Below, piece after piece: positions 8,337 through 16,060 of a stretch of 32,064 bases of DNA; positions within the stretch are counted from its first letter, which is position 1, and each line of letters begins with the position of its first letter. Source of the DNA: JAAYAY01 sp964429355 (GTDB lineage Bacteria; Planctomycetota; Planctomycetia; Pirellulales; Thermoguttaceae). The stretch is from contig CAYSCH010000063.1 of assembly GCA_964429355.1 (NCBI GenBank), forward strand, positions 1 through 32,064. Direction: 5' to 3'. The notes under the pieces were generated by a model, which saw only the letters and a program-made list of their open reading frames with translations, ran no database searches and had not been told where the DNA came from. Made by a program: the position numbers and the translations under genes.

Positions 8337-9014
8337 TCAGAAGGGTTGGTAACGATCGAGGATCTTCAGGAACCATCCCCGACGATATCCGTCGCGGACG
8401 TGGCCGGCCTCTCGTTTGTAGATTCTCAGCGAGGCAACGTCCTCGCTGAGAACGGTGTTGTTGGGAAGGATGTCTTCGGGCCGGACGATACCGGTGAGAG
8501 ACAACTCCCATTGTTCCACGTTGGCCTGGATGAACCGCCGCCCTTCGAGGACGATCGTACCGTTGGGTCGAATGTCGACGATTTCGCAGGCGATGCGGAA
8601 CCGCATCGACTCGCGGGTTTCCAGTTCGCCTTCGGCCCGGTATTTGTTCTCCATTTTGCCGGTGATTTTCGGATCGCCCTTGGACTGTGGATCGGGAATC
8701 ACGGAGAGTCCGTCGAAGATGATCCAGTCGCTCAAGGTGAACTTGCCGTCGGCTTTCTTGCGCCGATCGATCTCCCCTTCGCTGATGACCTGGGCCGACT
8801 CATCAACCATGACGGTGACCAGGTCATGGATCCGCAATTCCTTGGGAGCTTCCATTTCGACATAGCTGTAGGAAGTGTCGGAAAGCCGCAAAGGGCCCCG
8901 CTGCTCGGGATCGCCCAACATGCTGGAGCTCTGGGCCATCGCATGGACGCCGCAGGAGATGCCGATGGCGGCGCTGAGCAGCAGGAGCCGGATGTGAAAA
9001 CACGAGTTGATCAT
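8337..9014 (-). CDS. flgH: Flagellar L-ring protein FlgH
   Basis: FlgH builds the L ring in the outer membrane, completing the bushing around the rod. It has 225 residues, with the FlgH signature ELRIHDLVTVMVDESAQ and a later VRPEDILPNNTVLSEDVASLRI. The export signal is odd. FlgH is usually a lipoprotein, but the only early cysteine (C21 in IGISC) has glycine at -3, a poor lipobox. A signal peptidase I site at AMA/Q is an equally good reading. It starts 4 bases after flgA, so the two are probably translationally coupled. The presence of an L ring implies a Gram-negative style outer membrane. Confidence 0.93.
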   Translation of the reverse strand: MINSCFHIRLLLLSAAIGISCGVHAMAQSSSMLGDPEQRGPLRLSDTSYSYVEMEAPKELRIHDLVTVMVDESAQVISEGEIDRRKKADGKFTLSDWIIFDGLSVIPDPQSKGDPKITGKMENKYRAEGELETRESMRFRIACEIVDIRPNGTIVLEGRRFIQANVEQWELSLTGIVRPEDILPNNTVLSEDVASLRIYKREAGHVRDGYRRGWFLKILDRYQPF

Positions 9015-9018
9015 CGAA

Positions 9019-10077
9019 CTAGCCCTGGCGGGAGGTTGCAGGTCGGGGTTGGCTGGCGGTGACGGGGGAGGAAAGGACTTCGACTTCGCGTATGCCGCTG
9101 ACCTGGGCGAAGAAAGTCTTGCGGTCGGCGAGCGATTCGACGGCCACCAGTTCGCCCAGCGCCCCGTCGTCGCGCGAACGAGCCTGCGTGCGTACGCGAA
9201 TACCAGCCGATCGGACAGTCACGGTGACGATTTCGCCGCGCCGAACCATGACGGGTTCGCGAACGGCGGAGCGCGGGATCGGTTTTCCGGAGGCCAGAAC
9301 ACGGGTGGCCTCTTTGCCGGCAAGCTCTTCAATGCTCTCAGCGCAACCGGCGGTCACGATCGGGCCGACCATGCGGCGCAGTTCCAGGTCGGCCGGATCG
9401 ATGCGAGTGTCGCGGGAGATCGAGCGAACGGGAACGACGACGAGCGGCTGCTGCGACAGGTCGGCCACCACATCGATCGTCTTGGCCTCGCCACCCACCT
9501 CGAGGCTGACCTCGAAGCAATAGCGTCCGGGAGAGGGCGGTCCGTCGCCTTCGACCTTGAGCGTATCGGCGGCGGCGATCCAGCGGGCCGCTTCGTCGTT
9601 GAGCTGAAAATCAACCTGCCAGGGTTCTTCGGAGCAGTGGGCAAGGTACTCGTCGAGGGCCTTCTGGAGCTTCTGATCGGCCAATCGCGGCGAGACCGAC
9701 GTAACCTGCACAGCGCTGGGCAGCTTTGGGCGTGTATCGCGTCCGACGACCTGAACGCTGGAGGCTCCGCGGAACTCGTAGTCGAGCAGGTCGATTCCAC
9801 GGATCAGAAGCATGTCCTGGATCTCGCGGACCGAGACGAAGCATTCGAGGCCGGCTGCCGGGGCGGGAAACAGAGGGATACGGGCAAGCCGCTCGGCCTC
9901 GCTCGCCGAGTCGCACTCGAGGTCGACCAGATCGCCGAGCGTAACGACCGGACTGGGAGGAGTGCACTCGGCGCGGACACGGAGTTCGGCAGCCAGCGAC
10001 GGTGCGCCGATCGCGCCGGCGGCGATGACCATGAGGGGGGCGAAGCTGGTGGTGAAACGCGACATGGCAGTGTACAT
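9019..10077 (-). CDS. flgA: P-ring assembly chaperone FlgA
   Basis: FlgA is a periplasmic chaperone for FlgI polymerisation. The protein is 352 residues, long for the family. It has a signal peptide ending near PSLAA and a C-terminal SAF/ChapFlgA region (about 205-345). There, DLSQQPLVVVPVRSISRDT, ADLELRRM, LASGKPIPRSAVREPVMVRRGE and VTVTVRSAGIRV follow the family pattern closely. The N-terminal half is less conserved. An alternative start four codons downstream (MSRFTTSF, 10065) is possible; neither has an obvious ribosome binding site. It lies between flgG and flgH, with 19 bases after the flgG stop. Confidence 0.9.
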   Translation of the reverse strand: MYTAMSRFTTSFAPLMVIAAGAIGAPSLAAELRVRAECTPPSPVVTLGDLVDLECDSASEAERLARIPLFPAPAAGLECFVSVREIQDMLLIRGIDLLDYEFRGASSVQVVGRDTRPKLPSAVQVTSVSPRLADQKLQKALDEYLAHCSEEPWQVDFQLNDEAARWIAAADTLKVEGDGPPSPGRYCFEVSLEVGGEAKTIDVVADLSQQPLVVVPVRSISRDTRIDPADLELRRMVGPIVTAGCAESIEELAGKEATRVLASGKPIPRSAVREPVMVRRGEIVTVTVRSAGIRVRTQARSRDDGALGELVAVESLADRKTFFAQVSGIREVEVLSSPVTASQPRPATSRQG

Positions 10078-10096
10078 TTCGGGTTACGGGCTGGGC

Positions 10097-10903
10097 TCAC
10101 GTGCGCCGGAGATTGGCCACGAGCTGCATCATTTCGTCGCCGACCTGGACGGCCTGGGAGTTCATTTCGAAGGCTCGTTGGGTGGTGATCAGGTCGATCA
10201 GTTCGGTGACGGGCTCGACATTGGAGGCTTCGAGGCTGCCCTGGCGGAGAACGCCGACGCCATTTTCGCCGGGAGGGCCAACCGTGGCCGGCCCGGAGGC
10301 ATCGGTCTCGGAGAACAGGTTTTCGCCGAGCCGGAGGAGGCCTTCGGGGTTGACGAAGTTCGCCAACTCCATCTGGCCGACGTTCGTCAGTTGCTGAGTT
10401 CCGGGCTGGCGGACACTGACCGTGCCCTGGGCACTGATGACGATGTCGGTGGTATCTTCGGGGATGGTGATTTGGGGCTCGATAATTCGTCCGGTATTGG
10501 CGGAGCCCATGACGAGAGTTCCATCGGCATTGACGGAGAAGTTGCCGGCCCGCGTATACAGGATCTCGCCGCTGGCCGGATCGGTGACGGTGAAGAAACC
10601 CTGGCCTTCGATGGCCACGTCGAGACTGCGGTTGGTTAGTTTGAAAGCTCCCTGCTTGAGCTCCGCCTGGATGCTCGACACACGGCTGCCAAGCCCGACC
10701 GAGATGCCGGTGGGGGTATAGTTGCCGGCCGAATCCTGGGCACCGGGGAGCATGTAATGCCGGTAGAAGAGATCTTCAAAATTGGGGCGGGCCCTTTTGA
10801 AGCCGGTGGTCTCGATGTTGGCCAGATTGTTGGCGATCACATCGAGCTTCGTTTCCATGGCCGACATGCCGGTGGCGGCCGAATAAAGAGTCTGAACACT
10901 CAT
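10097..10903 (-). CDS. flgG: Flagellar distal rod protein FlgG
   Basis: FlgG forms the distal rod through the P and L rings. The protein is 268 residues, close to the usual 260. The N-terminal rod motif DVIANNLANIETTGFKR is present, followed by LDVAIEGQGFFTV and YTRAGNFSVNADGTLV. The C-terminal helix VTELIDLITTQRAFEMNSQAVQVGDEMMQ is diagnostic of FlgG. It is separated from flgF by 95 bases, a gap that contains a GGGGAC-flanked element (10958-10990). Confidence 0.96.
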   Translation of the reverse strand: MSVQTLYSAATGMSAMETKLDVIANNLANIETTGFKRARPNFEDLFYRHYMLPGAQDSAGNYTPTGISVGLGSRVSSIQAELKQGAFKLTNRSLDVAIEGQGFFTVTDPASGEILYTRAGNFSVNADGTLVMGSANTGRIIEPQITIPEDTTDIVISAQGTVSVRQPGTQQLTNVGQMELANFVNPEGLLRLGENLFSETDASGPATVGPPGENGVGVLRQGSLEASNVEPVTELIDLITTQRAFEMNSQAVQVGDEMMQLVANLRRT

Positions 10904-10957
10904 GGATCCAACTTCCTTGTCGAGGGGCTGACTGGCAATTCTTCGTTTCTATTGGAG

Positions 10958-10990
10958 GAGAAAGGGGACTGTCACCGTTTTCGGGGACAC
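10958..10990. repeat. Possible REP-like element between flgF and flgG
   Basis: The sequence AAAGGGGACTGTCACCGTTT, continuing into TCGGGGACA, carries GGGGAC twice, 14 bases apart. From memory it resembles half of palindromic REP-type elements scattered in many genomes. Only one copy is present in the window, so this is tentative. Confidence 0.3.
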
Positions 10991-10998
10991 AAGGCTAT

Positions 10999-11757
10999 TC
11001 AGACTCGCAGGAGCCGGTTGATCAGTCCGTCGAGCATTCCATCCTGGGTTTTCATCATGTTGAGGTTGGCTTCGAGGAGCCGCGATGCTTCGATCATGGC
11101 GGTCATTTCACTGGTGGGCTGGACTCCGGAGCCTTCGAGGTATCCGGGGGCCACGCTTCTCTCACCGGCGGTGAGGGGAATCGTTTCGGCGAGGGGGCGG
11201 AAGACGTTTTCTCCGTGACGGGCCAGATCTCCGTAGGACTGAGGTTTGACGAGGGCCAGGCTGGTGGTTCCGCCCGCCTGTTTGACTTCGCCGGTCACGG
11301 TGAATTCCCAGGGGGCCTCGCGATCGACAACGATCGGAGACATCCCATCGTCGAGAACGGCGTATTCCTCGCCGCCGTAGAGGGTGAGGAGTTCGCCGCG
11401 CTGGTTGACATGGAAGACGCCGGCGCGAGTGAGAAACTGCTCGTCGCCCTTGCCGACGACAAAGAAACCTTCTCCGCGGATGGCCAGATCGGTGGGAACG
11501 CCGGTGTTTTTGAGCGGGCCGGGGGCGAACTCGGTCTTGGTGGCCACGACCTCGACGCCACCGCCAATATCGTTGATATCGCCGGTACCCGCGTCGGCCC
11601 TACCCTGCTTGATTTCTTCAGCGAAGCGAGTCTGGAGGATCGCCAGTTCGCGTTTGAAACCGGTTGTTTCGACGTTGGCCAGATTGTGCGCAATGACTTC
11701 CAGTCGCGTCGCTTGGGCGTGGGCGCCCTCGGCCGACATGTAAAGCCCGTATGGCAT
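10999..11757 (-). CDS. flgF: Flagellar rod / hook-basal body protein FlgF
   Basis: First gene of the flagellar operon. The 252-residue protein has the rod motif EVIAHNLANVETTGFKRE, then PTDLAIRGEGFFVV and FLTRAGVFHVNQRGELLT. Its C-terminal helix is TSEMTAMIEASRLLEANLNMMKTQD. These are the features of FlgF/FlgG-type basal-body rod proteins. Position before FlgG and the shorter length favour FlgF (proximal rod). A sigma-54-type promoter lies about 80 bases upstream. The start MPYGLYMSAEG is usual for the family. Confidence 0.9.
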   Translation of the reverse strand: MPYGLYMSAEGAHAQATRLEVIAHNLANVETTGFKRELAILQTRFAEEIKQGRADAGTGDINDIGGGVEVVATKTEFAPGPLKNTGVPTDLAIRGEGFFVVGKGDEQFLTRAGVFHVNQRGELLTLYGGEEYAVLDDGMSPIVVDREAPWEFTVTGEVKQAGGTTSLALVKPQSYGDLARHGENVFRPLAETIPLTAGERSVAPGYLEGSGVQPTSEMTAMIEASRLLEANLNMMKTQDGMLDGLINRLLRV

Positions 11758-11836
11758 GCTCGACTCTCATGTAACGAACACGCCCCCCTGCACAGCTGCC
11801 GCCGTCGCCTCGGCGGATATCGATTCGTGGCCGGAT

Positions 11837-11856
11837 AAAAGCAACAAGCGTGCCGG
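11837..11856 (-). promoter_or_regulatory. Sigma-54 (RpoN) promoter for the flagellar operon
   Basis: On the minus strand the sequence reads CGGCACG-N4-TTGCTTT, against the consensus TGGCACG-N4-TTGCW. The invariant GG (11854-11853) and GC (11842-11841) are at the correct spacing. Only the first T of the -24 box differs. The predicted transcription start falls near 11829, leaving a leader of about 72 bases before flgF. Confidence 0.75.
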
Positions 11857-12192
11857 AGTGACGGGGCGAGGAAAGAGGCAGGAGGAGGGATTGACGCAAC
11901 GGACGGCAGTGCAAGGTGTTAGGCACGCGTCATAATCGTCTGGTCGCGGCAGGGGCCCAGGTGGGTATCGAAGGGAGTGCGGCGAAATCGGCCGATCGAC
12001 GGGCAGAATCTGCGGGCAGAATCTGCGGGCAGAATCGACGGGCAGAATCTGCGGGCAGAATCTGCGGGCAGAATCTGCGGGAGGCCGGTGGCTGTCGAGC
12101 GGACTGGGCGGCAGCCGAGTGGGAGGGTGTCTTAGAGCGCGCTCACAAGTAACTTGAACGAATTGCCGCCGGAGTGGCACGTCCCTGAGCGA
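11857..12192. other. Non-coding region upstream of the flagellar operon
   Basis: No gene is recognised. The open frame on the minus strand here is an artefact of the 13-bp repeat. Activator binding sites for the sigma-54 promoter would be expected in this stretch, but I cannot identify any. Confidence 0.5.
12001..12078. repeat. 13-bp tandem repeat, six copies
   Basis: Six back-to-back copies of GGGCAGAATCTGC. The third copy ends GAC instead of TGC; the other five are identical. Spacers are absent, so it is not a CRISPR array. It lies about 150 bases upstream of the sigma-54 promoter and beyond the 3' end of the DUF502 gene. Confidence 0.95.
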
Positions 12193-12240
12193 AGCGAAGG
12201 GCGTGGTTTGTGGGGGCACCACCCAATTGACCAACTTATT
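12193..12240 (-). repeat. 48-bp dispersed repeat, copy 2
   Basis: Second copy of the element at 1076-1123 (42 of 48 identical, same orientation). Here the GTGGT (12203-12207) and ACCAC (12218-12222) arms pair perfectly. It lies 133-180 bases past the stop of the DUF502 gene. Confidence 0.75.
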
Positions 12241-12272
12241 ATTCCTGGGCGCCCTTAGAGCCGCTAACAAGA

Positions 12273-12301
12273 CCACCGGCTTTGCCCATCCATGCCGGTG
12301 G
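12273..12301 (-). terminator. Candidate terminator hairpin after the DUF502 gene
   Basis: A perfect 8-bp stem, CCACCGGC (12273-12280) with GCCGGTGG (12294-12301), lies about 70 bases beyond the DUF502 stop. On the minus strand it is followed by TCTTGTTAG, a poor T-tract, so termination is only plausible. Confidence 0.4.
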
Positions 12302-12372
12302 GAAAGTCACACGCTTTGTGAGGGCGTCTTGAACGGCGGTGAGGGCCAGGCGATCGCTCGATCGCAGACACC

Positions 12373-13449
12373 TTAGGATTCGGGATTGACGGCACCTTGG
12401 ATGTCGCTGGCAACGGGTGGTTCGGGGACCGACTCTTCGATGGCGGGGATTGGTTTGGCTTTCATCTGCCGCAACTGTTTGGCTGGGACCACCACCCCGC
12501 AACTGACAATGAATTGAATGGCCTCGTCGAAGGAGATGGTCAGATCGACGGTCTCGCTCTTCTTGATGGTCAGAGTGAATCCGGTCATCGGCATGGGGGA
12601 GGTGGGGATCAGGACGGAGAGGACAGGTTCGTTGGCAGCGGCCTCAATGTCGAGCATACCCTCGCCAGTAACGAGCGCGAGGGACCAGATTCCCTTGCGG
12701 GGCCATTCGACCGCAACGACGCGCGAGTACTGAATTTCCTTTTCGTTGAGCACGAAATCGCTGACCTGCTTGACTGATCCGTAGACGTTGCGGACCAGGG
12801 GTACGCGATCGACGCCGCGTTCGAAAAGGGTCCAGAAGAACCTGCCGATGCCGGCTGCCATGAACTTGCCGAGCAGGTAGAGGACGAGGACGAAGAGGGC
12901 AAGAAAGAACGGGACGCTGATATGGGGACGGAGAAATCTGGTGCGTACGTAGACTTCGTAGACGCCGCGTCCGGTGGCTTCTTGCGGTCGTTCGGCAAAC
13001 GTTCGCTGCACGGCTCGCTCATTCCAGACGTGGGGGGGAACATAGTCGCCGTTGTCGAGTCGCACGTAGTCGGCTGGCATATCGGCAGGAATGTAGGCCC
13101 CGGACCCGGTGGGTTCGTAGGTCTTGCCACGGATCTTAACGACGGCGGTCTGCCGATTCTCCGGCGAGAGCCTCGTGAGCCTCTCCCTTTCCGCCGGCGG
13201 CAGATTCGCCGGCGATACCTCGCAGCGGACGTCTTCAATCGCCCACAGCAAGACGGCCTGGGTTCCCGACATTACCGGGCTGAGCAGGTATTTGTGGATG
13301 GTGCCGCCGACCCAGAGGAAGATCACAATGGTGAGCAGGGGCGGGAGCACGACGGCCAAACCGCGAAACACGGCGGCCCGGAAAGGTCGAATCGACAGAT
13401 ATTTCGACTCTTTCTGTTGGCTTTCTTTCGGTCGCTTCTTCGCCGTCAT
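12373..13449 (-). CDS. DUF502 family membrane protein
   Basis: DUF502 proteins are integral membrane proteins of unknown role. This one has 358 residues. Two membrane segments are visible: near 22-48 (VFRGLAVVLPPLLTIVIFLWVGG) and near 175-200 (ISVPFFLALFVLVLYLLGKF). They are followed by the family's conserved soluble part, including VDRVPLVRNVYGSVKQVSDFVL and VLIPTSPMPMTGF. Most family members are near 200-250 residues with little between the helices. Here about 110 residues intervene, with a KIRGKTYEPTGSGAYIPADM segment. I start at 13449, just after comF; the in-frame ATG at 13518 would overlap comF by 56 bases. The proline-rich C-terminal tail is probably disordered. Confidence 0.8.
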   Translation of the reverse strand: MTAKKRPKESQQKESKYLSIRPFRAAVFRGLAVVLPPLLTIVIFLWVGGTIHKYLLSPVMSGTQAVLLWAIEDVRCEVSPANLPPAERERLTRLSPENRQTAVVKIRGKTYEPTGSGAYIPADMPADYVRLDNGDYVPPHVWNERAVQRTFAERPQEATGRGVYEVYVRTRFLRPHISVPFFLALFVLVLYLLGKFMAAGIGRFFWTLFERGVDRVPLVRNVYGSVKQVSDFVLNEKEIQYSRVVAVEWPRKGIWSLALVTGEGMLDIEAAANEPVLSVLIPTSPMPMTGFTLTIKKSETVDLTISFDEAIQFIVSCGVVVPAKQLRQMKAKPIPAIEESVPEPPVASDIQGAVNPES

Positions 13450-13462
13450 CTCGGATCCGGCC

Positions 13463-14317
13463 TCATCCAGTAATCCCTGCTCGTCCGACGACGACCGCGG
13501 TAACAGCCGCCGCACCACCTTGCTTGAGGACCTTTGCGACCTCGCTGCATGTTGCCCCGCTGGTCATGATGTCGTCCACAATCAAGACCCGGGCATCCCT
13601 TAAACCGTAGCCCCCAGCGAGCGCGAAGGCGCCTCGTACATTGCGGAATCGATCCAAATGACCTAAGTCTTTCTGAGGAATCGTGTTACGACCTCGCCAC
13701 AGGGCCCCGCGGAGAGCCGGGACCCCCATATGGCTGGACAACTCCTCGGCCAGAAGCTGCGGGCTGTTGACGCCGCGCCACATGCGTCGTCGCCAATACA
13801 TAGGTACGGGAATGAGGCAATCGGGTGCGAAGTCGGCCAGTTCGCTCGCTTTCTCAAGAGCCAGCAGTTGACCGAGCGCCCGAGCCAAAAACTCGCCGCG
13901 AGGATGTTTCATCGTGAGGATCGCGTCGCGGAGGATGCCGCGATAGTTCCCCAAAGGGATAACCGAATCGAAGTGGAGCTTGGCCTTGGAGCAGTGGGGA
14001 CAGGGAGTCTGCAGCCGCTGGGGTGGGCGTGGGCAACCACATGTCCGGCAGAATCTCTCCTGGTCGTCGAAAAGGCTCTCCCGGCATCCGTCACATAGCA
14101 GGACAGGAGTGGGGGGCACCAAGTCTGTGTCGCAACGGGCGCATCGAGGCGGGAGGAGCAGGTCCACGGCCCACCGCTCGGCTCCGCAGAGAATTCGGCC
14201 AGTCCAACAAATGGCTGTCGCCACCGATCGATCCCCTCCAACGTGCTTCAACTCCGCCAAATCCCGCCCAGGATCGCCTGAGAGATAACGGGCACTTGTT
14301 CCGGAGACATCCCCCAT
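13463..14317 (-). CDS. comF: ComF family protein (double zinc finger, phosphoribosyltransferase-like)
   Basis: ComF proteins support DNA uptake in competent bacteria and are widespread elsewhere; the exact reaction is not settled. This protein of 284 residues has two CxxC pairs for each zinc site: C59/C62 with C75/C78, and C90/C93 with C106/C109. The C-terminal phosphoribosyltransferase domain shows the PRPP loop VLIVDDIMTSGAT (244-256) and the ComF motif RGVNSPQLLAEEL. The first 45 residues are not conserved and the true start may be further in. It is divergent from the aminotransferase and is followed by the DUF502 gene after 13 bases, probably as one transcript. Confidence 0.9.
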   Translation of the reverse strand: MGDVSGTSARYLSGDPGRDLAELKHVGGDRSVATAICWTGRILCGAERWAVDLLLPPRCARCDTDLVPPTPVLLCDGCRESLFDDQERFCRTCGCPRPPQRLQTPCPHCSKAKLHFDSVIPLGNYRGILRDAILTMKHPRGEFLARALGQLLALEKASELADFAPDCLIPVPMYWRRRMWRGVNSPQLLAEELSSHMGVPALRGALWRGRNTIPQKDLGHLDRFRNVRGAFALAGGYGLRDARVLIVDDIMTSGATCSEVAKVLKQGGAAAVTAVVVGRAGITG

Positions 14318-14613
14318 GAAACGTGATGGCTATCGTGGTATTGCGAACCTTCTCTGGAGCGATCCTGACTGCACCACCATTCTTTCGAGTACCCCTTTTT
14401 CGTGCAAGGGATTGGCCTTCTGGGTCTTCTGGGTTCCGAGCCGCATGAACCAGGAGCCGTCAGGGATTGTCGTTGCAGACGTGGCGCACCGGGGTTCGGT
14501 GGAAGCGGAGGCCGGCTGCCAGGTGTTTGTTGTGCCTGGCATCGGTTGGATGCCCAAGATTCGGGGTGCGCGTCCCCGTTTCCAGACAGCCCGTCAATGA
14601 AGGAGGATGGATC
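14318..14613. promoter_or_regulatory. Divergent promoter region and hairpin-rich leader of the aminotransferase gene
   Basis: Between comF (minus) and the aminotransferase (plus). Two hairpins precede the aminotransferase on the plus strand. The first is TGCCAGG (14517-14523) with CCTGGCA (14535-14541). The second is CGGGG (14562-14566) with CCCCG (14574-14578), followed by TTTCC. They may be part of a leader that controls expression; I do not recognise a known riboswitch. Confidence 0.4.
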
Positions 14614-16056
14614 TTGACTCGAACCGCAAAAACAACCTATGCTGCCGAGCTGACCCCGTTTTCAAACCAGTCGCCTCGCATGAGGCGACCAGTAGACGCC
14701 GAAATCATGCCCGACAGGATGCCCATCACGGTCGTCGCCTTGGACGAGGAGTATCGTGGCACGGCGAAGACGCCGAGTGCCGACGGCCCCCATCTGCGAG
14801 GGGCGAGTCGTTTAAGTGCGAGGGCACGTCGAGCCGAGGGGGAGACCATTGTCAGCGTGCTGATGGCAAAGACGCTGGCTCATCCGGAATTGGTTTCGCT
14901 GGCAGCAGGATTTGTAGATACGATCGGATTGCCGGTGGATACAACCATGGCAGCGGCCAGCGCGGTGCTCTCCCATGGGGAGCGCGGCCGGGCGGCGTTG
15001 CAGTATGGTACGACAGCCGGTTTTCTCCCACTGCGACAGTTCATCTTGGATCGGCTGCTTGCTGCGGACGGGCAGACGGCCGGCGGGACCGGTTTGTCGG
15101 TCGAGCAGGTGGTTATCACCGCAGGGAGCAACCAGCTTCTTCACCATTTGGGAGAAGTGCTGCTCGATCCGGGGGACATTGTTCTGTGTGCTGCCCCCAG
15201 TTATTTCGTCTTCCTGGGGATGATCGAAAGCCTGGGAGGTATCACGGTTGGCGTCGAAGCGGACGAGCACGGGATAGTACCCGAAGCTCTTGAGGAGACA
15301 CTTGCCGAGCTATCCAGGGCGGGGAGATCGGCGCGCGTGAAAGCGATCTATGTGACGTCGTATTTCGACAATCCGGCGGGCGTGTCGGTGGCGAAAGAAC
15401 GGCGTCCGGTGCTGCTCGAGATCGCCAAACGATACGAAGTCTACCTGATCGAGGACGTGGCCTATCGCGAACTGCGTTACCAAGGCGAGGACCTGCCGAG
15501 CCTACGCTGCTTCGATGGGGACGGAGACACGGTGATCCAGGCGGGGACGTTTTCGAAGTCCTTCTCCCCCGGAATTCGCATCGGCTGGGGAATTCTGCCT
15601 CGAACATTGGTCGCGCCGGTGCTGACCCAGAAGGGGCATCTCGATTTCGGCTCGGCCAACCTGAACCAGATGTTGATGGCCGAGGTTTTTGCCCAGGGCC
15701 AGTTCGATCCGCACCTCGAGCGGCTGCGCCGATGCTACCGGGAGAAGATGGCGGTTGCCGTGGACGCGGTGGACGAGTTCCTCGGCCCGCTCGAGGGAGT
15801 CGAATACGACCGGCCCGACGGCGGGTTGTATGTGTGGCTCCGGCTGCCGGCAGCCATCGACACCGGATTGTCGGGCCCGCTTTTCGACCGTGCCGTGCGT
15901 GAGGGCGTGCTGTACGTTCCCGGCCAAGCCTGCTACCCTCGTGCGGGTGTTGCGGCAGCGAAGAACACGATTCGATTGAGCTTCGGCATGCAGTCGTGCG
16001 AGAGTATTCGCATGGGCATCGAGGCGCTCGGCCGGGCGATACGGAGTTTGGTGTGA
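14614..16056 (+). CDS. PLP-dependent aminotransferase, class I/II (2-aminoadipate/MocR-like branch)
   Basis: A fold-type I aminotransferase of about 480 residues. From the chosen start, the substrate/PLP-binding region includes ALQYGTTAGFLPLRQFI and ITAGSNQLLHHLGEVLLDPGD. SYFDNPAG supplies the conserved Asn, EDVAYRELRY the Asp that binds the pyridine nitrogen, and TFSKSFSPGIRIGW the Schiff-base lysine (about residue 315). NTIRLSFG carries the carboxylate-binding Arg. This pattern is closest to 2-aminoadipate/valine-pyruvate type enzymes and to the catalytic part of MocR regulators, but no DNA-binding domain is present. The start is TTG at 14614 with AAGGAGG spaced 7 bases upstream. An in-frame ATG at 14467 lacks such a site. 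The first 70 residues are unlike the family. The substrate cannot be decided. Confidence 0.87.
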   Translation: MTRTAKTTYAAELTPFSNQSPRMRRPVDAEIMPDRMPITVVALDEEYRGTAKTPSADGPHLRGASRLSARARRAEGETIVSVLMAKTLAHPELVSLAAGFVDTIGLPVDTTMAAASAVLSHGERGRAALQYGTTAGFLPLRQFILDRLLAADGQTAGGTGLSVEQVVITAGSNQLLHHLGEVLLDPGDIVLCAAPSYFVFLGMIESLGGITVGVEADEHGIVPEALEETLAELSRAGRSARVKAIYVTSYFDNPAGVSVAKERRPVLLEIAKRYEVYLIEDVAYRELRYQGEDLPSLRCFDGDGDTVIQAGTFSKSFSPGIRIGWGILPRTLVAPVLTQKGHLDFGSANLNQMLMAEVFAQGQFDPHLERLRRCYREKMAVAVDAVDEFLGPLEGVEYDRPDGGLYVWLRLPAAIDTGLSGPLFDRAVREGVLYVPGQACYPRAGVAAAKNTIRLSFGMQSCESIRMGIEALGRAIRSLV

Positions 16057-16060
16057 ACCT

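Noticed and set aside
6910..8352. Open frame of 480 codons on the plus strand opposite flgJ and flgI
   Set aside because: It runs across two well-supported minus-strand genes and their boundary, so it is a shadow frame.
8299..8511. Upstream extension of the flgI frame
   Set aside because: It overlaps flgH and precedes a clear signal peptide start at 8298.
9007..10188. Open frame of 393 codons on the plus strand opposite flgA
   Set aside because: Antisense to FlgA, no motif, no ribosome binding site.
12001..12078. CRISPR array
   Set aside because: Units are 13 bases with no spacers, and no cas gene is present.
12175..12192. Sigma-54 promoter from TGGCACG at 12175 on the plus strand
   Set aside because: The -12 GC element is missing at the required distance, and no plus-strand gene follows.
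14467..14613. ATG at 14467 as start of the aminotransferase
   Set aside because: It adds 49 residues of unlikely composition over the hairpin-rich leader and lacks the strong ribosome binding site found before TTG at 14614.
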